Origin: [Empedobacter] haloabium
Lineage (GTDB): Bacteria; Pseudomonadota; Gammaproteobacteria; Burkholderiales; Burkholderiaceae_D
Direction of reading: 5' to 3'
Assembly (NCBI GenBank): GCA_008011715.2
Contig: CP136508.1
Location: 5,394,001 to 5,458,000 of the forward strand
DNA length: 64,000 nt
Positions 15,229 through 22,516 of the stretch are shown piece by piece (position 1 is the first letter of the stretch; each line of letters opens with the position of its first letter). Under the pieces are notes generated by a model, which searched no databases, was not told the DNA's origin, and was given only the letters and a program-made list of their open reading frames with translations. A program made the position numbers and the translations under genes.

Positions 15229-16814
15229 GCGCTGGCCCTTTCATGCAGGCGCACCAGCTGCTGCCAGGCCGATTCGATGGCGCCGGCCTGCCAGCCCGTC
15301 AGGTAGCTCAGGTGTTCGCCGGCCAGCAGCACCCGGCCCTCCCCTTCCAGCAGCAGCGGATAAGCGGCCTTGCGGCTTGCGTCGGTCCACTCGGCCCAGC
15401 CGCCCAGGTTGTACTGCACCCGATGCCAGGCGACCGAGAACGCGCTGTCGAACGACTCGCGGTAGGCCGGGAAGATCTTCTCGCCGGCCGCCAGCGCGAA
15501 TTCGGCCCGCTCGGCGGGGCTGAGCGCGCTGGTTTCGATGGCCGCCGTCTGATAGTTGTAATACCCCAGCAGCACGCCCTTCTTCTTCTGCCAGCCGGAC
15601 GACGGCAGCGAGATCGTGTTGATGCCCGGGATGTCGGTCAGCACGTGGCCGCCGTAGATATGGTCGTCCTCTTCCCAGAAACGACGCTTCATCTGCAGGC
15701 CGATCTTGCCGACGGGGGCATAGGCGACCGCCTTGATGGCGCCCTTGAACTTCTCGGAAAAATCGGTATCGACCATGCGCAGCACCGACAGCGGCAGCGT
15801 GCACAGGCAGTAGTCGGCCGCCACCGTTTGCGCCTTGCCGCTGGCGCTGTCCTTGAACGTCACCATGACGCTCCTTTCGCCATGGCGGATCGCCTGCACC
15901 TCGGCGTGGTAGCGGATGAAGCGGCCGACCCGCTTCTCGAACGCCTTGGGAATCTGGTCCATGCCGCCCACCGGCTGGAACATCGTGTTCTGCATCGGGT
16001 AGTCCTGCACCGCGCTGTACACCTTGCCGACGCCCGCCGCCAGCAGCTCGGAAAAGCCCAGCGGGTCGGATGGCGTGCCCGGCCCGGGGTTCATGCCGGC
16101 GCCGGGATTGACGGCGAAACCGCGCCCCGTGCGGCCCTTGTAGCGCAGGTCGCCAGCGCTCAGCTGTCCCTCGTGCGCCAGGTAGTCCAGCAGCGCGCGC
16201 TGGTCGTCCACCGACAGCTGCTTGTCGAGCAGGTGGTCCTGCACCGACTTGGCCAGCAGCTCGGCAACGTGGCCGCGCAGGTCCGCCTTGACCTGGGCGG
16301 GACGCAGGCGCTGCTTCGCCAGCGGACCGCCGTTCTCCAGGTAGACGAAGGCGTGGTCGTTATCGTTCACCATCACCTCGAGCGGCACCTCGAACAGGCG
16401 CGTGTAGTGCAGCGTGGACTGGTGGTGCAGCGGGATGCGCCACGGGCCGTGGTTGATGTACTGGCCGTCGTCGAACGCGCAGCGCTGCGTTTCGCCACCC
16501 AGCTCGGTCAGCTCGAAGCCCTTGCGCGCCGTCTGGCAACGCCCGCCGGCAAAGGCGCGCGCCTCCAGCACCTGCACGCGGTAGCCCAGCTTGTTCAATT
16601 CATAGGCGGCCGTCAGTCCCGCCAGTCCGGCGCCCAGGATGACGACGGACTTGCCCTTGCCGCTGCCGCTCAGTACCGGCGGCGTCGCCGTCGTCGAGGC
16701 GATGCCCATGCCCCATGCATTCATCGCGTTCAGCAGCAGCCCCGTGCCACCGACCGCGGCGGCACGGTACAGGAAGCCGCGCCGCGTCACCGATCCCACC
16801 GTTCCACTTTCCAT
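15225..16814 (-). CDS. Tat-exported flavin monoamine oxidase/dehydrogenase family protein
   Basis: A 529-residue FAD amine oxidase. The ATG at 16814 follows GGAGGGG. The N-terminus has a twin-arginine-type motif (TRRGFL) and a hydrophobic stretch, so export of the folded flavoprotein is predicted. The FAD site is VVILGAGLAGLTAAYELNKLGY, followed by EARAFAGGRCQT and, at the C-terminus, LAGEHLSYLTGWQAGAIESAW, all classical for the MAO/LAAO/NicA2 group. It is the first gene of a cluster with a cytochrome c (overlapping) and a periplasmic RidA. By analogy with NicA2-type enzymes, which pass electrons to a cytochrome c rather than O2, it may be a dehydrogenase. The substrate is unknown. Confidence 0.88.
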   Translation of the reverse strand: MESGTVGSVTRRGFLYRAAAVGGTGLLLNAMNAWGMGIASTTATPPVLSGSGKGKSVVILGAGLAGLTAAYELNKLGYRVQVLEARAFAGGRCQTARKGFELTELGGETQRCAFDDGQYINHGPWRIPLHHQSTLHYTRLFEVPLEVMVNDNDHAFVYLENGGPLAKQRLRPAQVKADLRGHVAELLAKSVQDHLLDKQLSVDDQRALLDYLAHEGQLSAGDLRYKGRTGRGFAVNPGAGMNPGPGTPSDPLGFSELLAAGVGKVYSAVQDYPMQNTMFQPVGGMDQIPKAFEKRVGRFIRYHAEVQAIRHGERSVMVTFKDSASGKAQTVAADYCLCTLPLSVLRMVDTDFSEKFKGAIKAVAYAPVGKIGLQMKRRFWEEDDHIYGGHVLTDIPGINTISLPSSGWQKKKGVLLGYYNYQTAAIETSALSPAERAEFALAAGEKIFPAYRESFDSAFSVAWHRVQYNLGGWAEWTDASRKAAYPLLLEGEGRVLLAGEHLSYLTGWQAGAIESAWQQLVRLHERASA

Positions 16815-17086
16815 CAGAGCCCCTCCAGGCGGTTGAAAATCCTCTTGCTTGCATGAAGGTACAAAAGCAATCGATGTGCCATTGGCCGGTTCGAACGCAC
16901 TGATTTCGATCGAACGAATGAAGTCGCTTCGCGACGGCGATGACGTGGCGCTGCGCGGCCCCGGCGCGGGCAAGCGTCGTCAGCACTTTGTTCGATGTGC
17001 GCGGACGCCCGCAACTGTGTTCGCCACTGCTCCCATTTGCCGCCCTGCACCACGGTGGCGCGAGAAACATGGCGGGGCTCGGCGCC

Positions 17087-17111
17087 AAAAAAAACGCGCC
17101 CGAAGGCGCGT
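17087..17111 (-). terminator. Terminator downstream of the TnsB-like gene
   Basis: On the minus strand the stem ACGCGCC / GGCGCGT with a 4-nt loop is followed by eight T. It lies about 42 bp past the stop of the TnsB-like gene. The remainder of the ~340-bp gap (16815-17152) shows no gene; it should hold the promoter of the amine oxidase cluster and contains the short palindromes GTTCGAAC and TTCGATCGAA. Confidence 0.8.
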
Positions 17112-17152
17112 GAAGAAAGGGTGGATGCCACCCAACCGAAGGAACCTGTGGA

Positions 17153-18925
17153 TCAGCTGACGAAACCGCCGACGATGCGTGCGTAGCTGGCGTACGGGCC
17201 GGCCGGCGCCGGCCCGGGCCGCATTGCCGGCATCACGGCCAGCGGGCGCTGCACGCTGCCTGGCTCGGTCACGTGGCAGCGGTGAAACTGCAATGGCGTG
17301 GCCGGATCGAGCAGGTAGGCGCTGTCGACGTTGGCCAGGTCGCAGGCCAGGCGTACCGTCCAGCGGCCGCGCAGGCGGGCCCGCTCGAACCAGCGTTCCT
17401 CGACGGCGCGCGCGCAGCTGTAATATGTGTCGTGCAGGCGAATCCCCTCTGGCGTGACGAGCGCCTCGTGCACCGGCAGCAGCAGGCAGTGCACCAGGTC
17501 TTCGCGGTACTGCTTCAGTGCCGCGCCGCGCTGGCGCATGCCCCAGTCCCACAATTGCAGCGGGGCCGGCCCAGCGGCCGCCGGCAGCAGGTTGTGCTCG
17601 AGCGCCGCATCGATGACGAGGCGGGAGAACTGGTCGATATCGAGCACGCCGTCCAGCGCGCCCAGCTGGGCACCGGTGGCCGGAGCCTGCAGCGGCAGCA
17701 GTGCGCAGCGCCGTTCCAGCGCCGCACGCCACGGCAGCGTTTCGTTCTCCGGCGTGCCGCTGATGCAGCGCACGCCGAAGTTGTTGCGCAGCGCGCCGCC
17801 GCCGTCGAGCGGTCGCAGCGCCCCCGGCACGACCAGCAGCTCGGGCAGGTGGCGGCACGGCCAGTCGGCGGCCGCGATGGGCCGTCCCAGCCGCTCGCAG
17901 GCGCGTGCCTTGTCGGCCGCGCAGTGAGCCAGAGCCAGCACGGCCTGCTGCCAGGACGGCTGTTCCAGGCTGATGTACAGGCCGGCGACCATGCCGCTGA
18001 AGATGTCGCTGGCCACGTACACCACCGGGCGGCCGACCAGCCGGTCCCGGTCGCCGCGGGCGACCAGGCACACGTCCGCACGCACGGCATCGAGCCGGAA
18101 CGCGGCACCGGGCTTGCCGCTCTGCGCCACTGCCGCATCCGGCGGCAACGGCAGCGGCCGCCCCGGCGGCTGTAGCACCTTGTCCTGCTCCAGCCAGTAG
18201 CCGAACTGGCCGAAGCTGGGCGCGCCCTCGGGCTGCGCCGCGCGGGTCACACGTCCCGTGGCCGCATCGATGGCACGGCGGCAGAAGAAGTCGCCCAACA
18301 TCGCGTCATACAGCGTGCGGCGCGACTGGTAGGTCACGCCGGTGGTGGCGGCCACGCGGAAGATGCGCCGCATCGCCTCGTTGACGTTGACGCCGGGCGG
18401 CGCGCCGTCCTTGCGCGGCCGCCCACGCTGGATGCCCGCCGTGGACGCGCGCGTCTTGCCGCGCGCGCCGGAGTTGCCGTAGTCGGGCAGCAGCGCGTTC
18501 GGGGTCTGGCCGCGCTGCCAATAGCGGCGCAGGTAGCGGTAGATGGTGGGATGCGAGATGCCATGACGCTCGGTGTAGGCGGCGATCAGCTGGCCGCGCC
18601 GGCGCGCCTGGTAGATGCCCGGTTCCTGCGCCGTCAGCTCGGCCACGATCTGCCAGGCCCGGTCGCGCAGCTCGACGTGCCGTGGCGGCAGCGCGGCCTG
18701 GTCGGCGGCGACGAGATACGGGTCTTCCGCCAGCCGGTTCGCGCGGCCGACGGCGACGTCGTCCTCCAGTGTGGCCAGGCGCACCTGCCGGGCCTCGCAG
18801 GCGCGCGCCGCGACGTCGAACACGTAGGCACTGCCGCGGTCCGGCGCGATCCACAGGATGCGGACGATCCGGCGCGGCGACTCGTACTGGAGTAAATCGT
18901 TACGCAATAGTGTACGCATGAGCAT
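17153..18925 (-). CDS. Orphan TnsB/Mu-transposase-like protein, catalytic site apparently degraded
   Basis: A 590-residue protein laid out like the Tn7 TnsB transposase: N-terminal segment, helix-turn-helix region (GQLIAAYTERHGISHPTIYRYLRRYW, about residues 110-136), a second DNA-binding region to about 215, then an RNase H-like domain (about 275-410) with LDAVRADV, GRPVVYVASDIFSGMVAGLYI, PSWQQAVLAL, DWPCRHLPE and NNFGVR. In active relatives the stretch after HLPE is a DRGE-like motif with the second catalytic Asp. Here it reads LLVVPGAL, with no Asp. D279 and E404 could be the other two residues. No TnsA, TnsC or TniQ gene and no terminal repeats are visible nearby. A terminator and tidy start suggest an expressed gene. 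Domestication or decay are both possible. Confidence 0.7.
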   Translation of the reverse strand: MLMRTLLRNDLLQYESPRRIVRILWIAPDRGSAYVFDVAARACEARQVRLATLEDDVAVGRANRLAEDPYLVAADQAALPPRHVELRDRAWQIVAELTAQEPGIYQARRRGQLIAAYTERHGISHPTIYRYLRRYWQRGQTPNALLPDYGNSGARGKTRASTAGIQRGRPRKDGAPPGVNVNEAMRRIFRVAATTGVTYQSRRTLYDAMLGDFFCRRAIDAATGRVTRAAQPEGAPSFGQFGYWLEQDKVLQPPGRPLPLPPDAAVAQSGKPGAAFRLDAVRADVCLVARGDRDRLVGRPVVYVASDIFSGMVAGLYISLEQPSWQQAVLALAHCAADKARACERLGRPIAAADWPCRHLPELLVVPGALRPLDGGGALRNNFGVRCISGTPENETLPWRAALERRCALLPLQAPATGAQLGALDGVLDIDQFSRLVIDAALEHNLLPAAAGPAPLQLWDWGMRQRGAALKQYREDLVHCLLLPVHEALVTPEGIRLHDTYYSCARAVEERWFERARLRGRWTVRLACDLANVDSAYLLDPATPLQFHRCHVTEPGSVQRPLAVMPAMRPGPAPAGPYASYARIVGGFVS

Positions 18926-18984
18926 CTGTCCCCTCGACGAAGGTAATGCAGATGCTTATGCAAGTTCCGGGCCAATGCCTGGAC

Positions 18985-19019
18985 GGCAAAACGCCCGGCG
19001 CGGGGCCGGGCGTTTTGCC
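18985..19019. terminator. Bidirectional terminator-like hairpin
   Basis: Perfect 15-bp arms (GGCAAAACGCCCGGC and its complement) enclose a 5-nt loop. Runs of A and T lie at the outer edge of the stem, so it can terminate in either direction. It lies about 105 bp past the DEAD-box helicase stop and upstream of the TnsB-like gene start. Confidence 0.7.
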
Positions 19020-19060
19020 ATGTTGGTGCACCAAGCACCGCGACGTCGCACGAAGCACCG

Positions 19061-19110
19061 GTGACAGGCACCGATCTCGGGGCGGAGGCCCCGAGATCGG
19101 TGCCTGTCAC
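19061..19110. repeat. Family A palindrome, copy 3
   Basis: Perfect 23-bp arms (19061-19083 and 19088-19110) with a 4-nt loop and outer sequence GTGACAGGCACC. The inner arm sequence differs from copies 1 and 2 but is fully self-complementary. It begins 13 bp past the stop of the DEAD-box helicase gene. The helicase-proximal flank resembles the AACCC-containing flank of the other two copies. Confidence 0.9.
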
Positions 19111-19123
19111 TTGGGGTTCAACC

Positions 19124-21298
19124 TCAGCGCTTCGCCTTCGGCTTGCCGGCCACGGGCTTCTTCGGCGGCGTGTGTTTGGCCGTCTCCGGCGGCATCGCGT
19201 CGGCCAGGCTGATTTTGAGCTGCTGGCCGCCGACCCACACCTTGCCCAGGTGCTGGAAGATCTCCGGCGGCATTCCGTCCGGCATTTCCAGCATCGAGTA
19301 GTCGTCGAAGATCTCGATGCGGCCGATGTAGCGCGCTTCCAGGCCGCTTTCGTTGGCGATGGCGCCGACGATATTCGATGGCGTGGCCGCGTGCTTGCTG
19401 CCCACCTCGATGCGGTAGGGCCGCATCGGCAGCGTGGCCTTGCCCGGTTTTTCCTTTTTCTTCTTCGGCGGCGCCTCGTCTTCCGTCAGCGCCGATTCGA
19501 CGATGGTATCCAGGTTCGGCTTGCGCTCGGCGGCCGGCTTGCGCTCGACCGGCTTGCGCGCCGGTGCCTCGGCTGGCGCGGCGGCTTCCGGCGCCGCCTC
19601 GCCATCGCGGCGGATGCGCAGCATGCGGCCAGCCACGCGCACGCCGGTCAGCAGTTGCAGCTTCTCGGCCGGCAGGTCGGCCGGCATGTCCAGTACCGTG
19701 TAGTCCTCGAAGATTTCGATGCGGCCGATGTGCTTGGAGTCGACGCCACCCTCGTTGGCGATGGCGCCCACGATATTGCCCGGCTTGACGCCATCCTCGT
19801 AGCCCACTTCGATGCGGTAGGTCGCCATGCCCGGTTCCGGCTCGCGGTGGATCCGTTCCTTCTTCGGCAGCGCTGGGCGGTCGGCGCGTGGGGCGCGCTC
19901 GCGCTCCGGCCGTTCGCCGCGCTCGGCGCGCTCGGGCCGCACGCCATCCTCGTGCCAGCCCTTCTCGGCCTTCTTGTCCAGCAGCAGGGGCGTGTTCCCG
20001 CGCGCCATCATCGCCAGGGCGGCGGCGATCTCGGTGGCCGGCACGTCGTGCTCCTGCTCGTATTCCTCGACCAGCTGCTGGAATTGCTCCAGCCCGCCCT
20101 GCGCCAGCGTGGCCGTGATCTGGTCCTTGAAGCGGGCGATGCGCACGTCGTTCACGGCCTGCAGGGTGGGCAGTTCCATCTGCTTGATCGGCTGGCGCGT
20201 GGCGCGCTCGATCGATTTCAGGAGGTTGCGCTCGCGCGGCGTGATGAACAGGATCGCCTCGCCGCTGCGGCCGGCGCGGCCGGTGCGGCCGATGCGGTGC
20301 GTATAGCTTTCCGAGTCGTACGGCACGTCGTAGTTGACGACGTGGCTGATGCGCTCCACGTCCAGGCCGCGCGCGGCCACGTCGGTGGCGACCAGGATGT
20401 CGATCTTGCCGTCCTTGAGCTGGCCGATGGTGCGCTCGCGCGCGGCCTGCTGCATGTCGCCGTTGATGGCCGCGGCCGAGAAGCCGCGCGCCTGCAGGCG
20501 CTCGGTCAGCTCTTCCGTGCCCAGCTTGGTGCGGCTGAAGATGATCATGCCGTCGAACGGCTCGGCTTCCAGGATGCGCGTCAGCGCGTCCAGCTTGTGC
20601 ATGCCGGAGACCAGCCAGTAGCGCTGGCGGATGTTTTCCGCCGTGCCCGTCTTGGCGGCAACGGTCACCTCCTTCGGATCGTTCAGGTAGGTGTTGGCGA
20701 TGCGGCGGATCGGCGCCGGCATCGTGGCCGAGAACAGCGCCGTCTGGCGGTCTTCCGGCGTCTCCTGCAGGATGCGCTCGACGTCGTCGATAAAGCCCAT
20801 GCGCAGCATCTCGTCCGCCTCGTCCAGCACCAGCGTCTTCAGCTTGGACAGGTCGAGCGAACCCTTGTCCAGGTGGTCGATGACGCGGCCCGGGGTGCCG
20901 ACCACGACGTGCACGCCGCGACGCAGCGCCGACAGCTGCGGGCCGTAGCTCTGGCCACCGTAGATCGGCAGCACGTGGAAGCCCGGCATGTGGGCGGCAT
21001 AGCGCTGGAAGGCCTCGGCCACCTGGATGGCCAGCTCGCGCGTGGGTGCCAGCACGAGCGCCTGCGGCGCGCTCTGGCGGATGTCGATACGCGACAGGAT
21101 CGGCAGCGCGAACGCCGCCGTCTTGCCCGTGCCGGTCTGGGCCTGGCCCAGCACGTCGCGGTTGGCCAGCAGGTGGGGAATGGTGGCGGCCTGGATCGGG
21201 GACGGCGCTTCGTAGCCGACCTCCTTCAATGCCTTGATCAGCGGTGCGCTGAGCTCGAGATCGGTAAACAGAATGGGTTCCTGGGTTGTTGCAGTCAT
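19124..21298 (-). CDS. deaD: DEAD-box RNA helicase with two C-terminal DbpA-type RNA-binding domains
   Basis: A 724-residue ATP-dependent RNA helicase of the CsdA/DeaD type, acting in ribosome assembly, mRNA turnover and cold adaptation. All helicase motifs are visible: AQTGTGKT (I), PTRELA (Ia), GG and TPGR (Ib), DEAD (II), SAT (III), ATDVAARGLD (V) and HRIGRTGRAG (VI). The C-terminal part holds two copies of the DbpA RRM-like domain, both with YRIEVG, NIVGAIANE, IGRIEIF and DDY/EDY, separated by a linker rich in Pro, Ala and Lys. One copy is usual. A family A palindrome and a hairpin follow the stop. The symbol deaD is by family and not proven orthology. Confidence 0.92.
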   Translation of the reverse strand: MTATTQEPILFTDLELSAPLIKALKEVGYEAPSPIQAATIPHLLANRDVLGQAQTGTGKTAAFALPILSRIDIRQSAPQALVLAPTRELAIQVAEAFQRYAAHMPGFHVLPIYGGQSYGPQLSALRRGVHVVVGTPGRVIDHLDKGSLDLSKLKTLVLDEADEMLRMGFIDDVERILQETPEDRQTALFSATMPAPIRRIANTYLNDPKEVTVAAKTGTAENIRQRYWLVSGMHKLDALTRILEAEPFDGMIIFSRTKLGTEELTERLQARGFSAAAINGDMQQAARERTIGQLKDGKIDILVATDVAARGLDVERISHVVNYDVPYDSESYTHRIGRTGRAGRSGEAILFITPRERNLLKSIERATRQPIKQMELPTLQAVNDVRIARFKDQITATLAQGGLEQFQQLVEEYEQEHDVPATEIAAALAMMARGNTPLLLDKKAEKGWHEDGVRPERAERGERPERERAPRADRPALPKKERIHREPEPGMATYRIEVGYEDGVKPGNIVGAIANEGGVDSKHIGRIEIFEDYTVLDMPADLPAEKLQLLTGVRVAGRMLRIRRDGEAAPEAAAPAEAPARKPVERKPAAERKPNLDTIVESALTEDEAPPKKKKEKPGKATLPMRPYRIEVGSKHAATPSNIVGAIANESGLEARYIGRIEIFDDYSMLEMPDGMPPEIFQHLGKVWVGGQQLKISLADAMPPETAKHTPPKKPVAGKPKAKR

Positions 21299-21419
21299 TG
21301 CGGCTCTCGCTAGAATTATCGGGAACGACGCCGGCTCATGGTGGTGCAGGTTCCCTATTGTTCGAATCGCCCCATGCGACAGAAAGGGCGTAGTTTACTC
21401 TGTTCCGGCCAGACTGGCG

Positions 21420-21452
21420 GAACTGTTCGGAATGCCCGTTGCCGAACCGTTC
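21420..21452. promoter_or_regulatory. Paired GAACnGTTC palindromes, possible operator
   Basis: Two nine-base palindromes, GAACTGTTC (21420-21428) and GAACCGTTC (21444-21452), have centres 24 bp apart. The second extends to GCCGAACCGTTCGGC. They lie in the divergent gap between the helicase and hydrolase starts. Spacing of about two helical turns suits a dimeric regulator, but no regulator gene is adjacent and chance cannot be excluded. Confidence 0.35.
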
Positions 21453-21517
21453 GGCACAGTTGCCGCATTTGCACTACTATCTGGCGCTCCGTCCCCCGAA
21501 ACAGCCGAGAGAGAACC

Positions 21518-22516
21518 ATGCTTCGATCCTTGTCCGTCGCCGCCCTGGCCGTCCTGCTGGGCGGCAGTGCCAGCGCCGCGGCCTACGGCCCGGAATTGCA
21601 GGGCTTCCGCTATCCCTATCCGCTGCAGCAGTTCCGCTTCAATTCGCAGGGCCAGACGATGAAGATGGCCTACATGGACGTGCGGCCGAAAGGTGCCGGC
21701 AACGGCCAGGCCATCGTCCTCCTGCACGGCAAGAACTTCTGCGGTGCCACCTGGGAAGCGTCGATCGCCGCGCTGGCCGGCGCCGGCTGGCGTGTCATCG
21801 TACCCGACCAGATCGGCTTTTGCGCCTCCACCAAGCCGCCCCATTACCAGTACAGCTTCCAGCAGCTGGCCCAGAACACGATGGCGCTGCTGCGCAAGGC
21901 GGGCGTGACGAAGTTCGCGCTGCTCGGCCACTCCACCGGCGGCATGCTGGCCACCCGGTTCGCGCTGATGTATCCGCAGGCCGTCTCCCACCTCGTCATG
22001 GTCAATCCGATCGGGCTGGAGGACTGGAAGGCGCTCGGGGTACCGTACCGCAGCGTCGATGAATGGTTCGAGCGCGAGCTGAAACTGACGGCCGACAGCG
22101 TGCGCAACTACGAGAAAAGCACCTACTACATGAACCGCTGGAAGCCGGCCTACGAGAAATGGGTGGACATGCTGGCGGGCCTGAACGCCGGCCCGGGGCA
22201 CCAGATCGTCGCCTGGAACTCGGCCCTGATCTACGACATGATCTATACCCAGCCCGTGGTGCACGAATTTCCCAACCTGAAGGTGCCGGTGACCTTGATG
22301 ATCGGCGACGGCGACACCACGGCCATCGGCAGCGACATCGCGCCGCCCGAACTGAAAGCGAAGCTGGGCAACTACAAGGTGCTGGGCAAGGAGGCGGCGA
22401 AAAAGATCCCGCAGGCGCACCTGATCGAGTTCCCCAACATGGGCCACGCGCCGCAGATGGAGGACCCGGAAGCGTTCCACCGGGCCCTGCTGCAGGCACT
22501 CGAACCGGTCCGCTAG
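21518..22516 (+). CDS. Exported alpha/beta hydrolase
   Basis: A 332-residue alpha/beta hydrolase. The ATG at 21518 follows GAGAGAACC and gives a signal peptide (MLRSLSVAALAVLLGGSASA). The motif order is oxyanion VLLHGKNFCGATWE, nucleophile elbow GHSTGGM, acid residue in LMIGDGDTTAIG and His in NMGHAPQMEDPEAFH, the layout of haloperoxidase/epoxide-hydrolase-like esterases. Its stop overlaps the stop of the convergent GGDEF-EAL gene by 4 bp. The substrate is unknown. Confidence 0.87.
   Translation: MLRSLSVAALAVLLGGSASAAAYGPELQGFRYPYPLQQFRFNSQGQTMKMAYMDVRPKGAGNGQAIVLLHGKNFCGATWEASIAALAGAGWRVIVPDQIGFCASTKPPHYQYSFQQLAQNTMALLRKAGVTKFALLGHSTGGMLATRFALMYPQAVSHLVMVNPIGLEDWKALGVPYRSVDEWFERELKLTADSVRNYEKSTYYMNRWKPAYEKWVDMLAGLNAGPGHQIVAWNSALIYDMIYTQPVVHEFPNLKVPVTLMIGDGDTTAIGSDIAPPELKAKLGNYKVLGKEAAKKIPQAHLIEFPNMGHAPQMEDPEAFHRALLQALEPVR

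Noticed and set aside
15010..15244. Two overlapping short minus-strand ORFs read as separate genes
   Set aside because: They are the two halves of one cytochrome c, with haem CAACH in one and the axial Met in the other, split by 14 bp of adapter-like sequence.
17153..18925. Tn7-like transposon or CRISPR-associated transposon
   Set aside because: No TnsA, TnsC, TniQ, Cas gene, CRISPR array or transposon ends are seen around the TnsB-like gene.
21420..21452. LexA/SOS box
   Set aside because: The spacer between GAAC and GTTC is one base, which does not fit the known LexA motifs, and the adjacent genes are not SOS genes.
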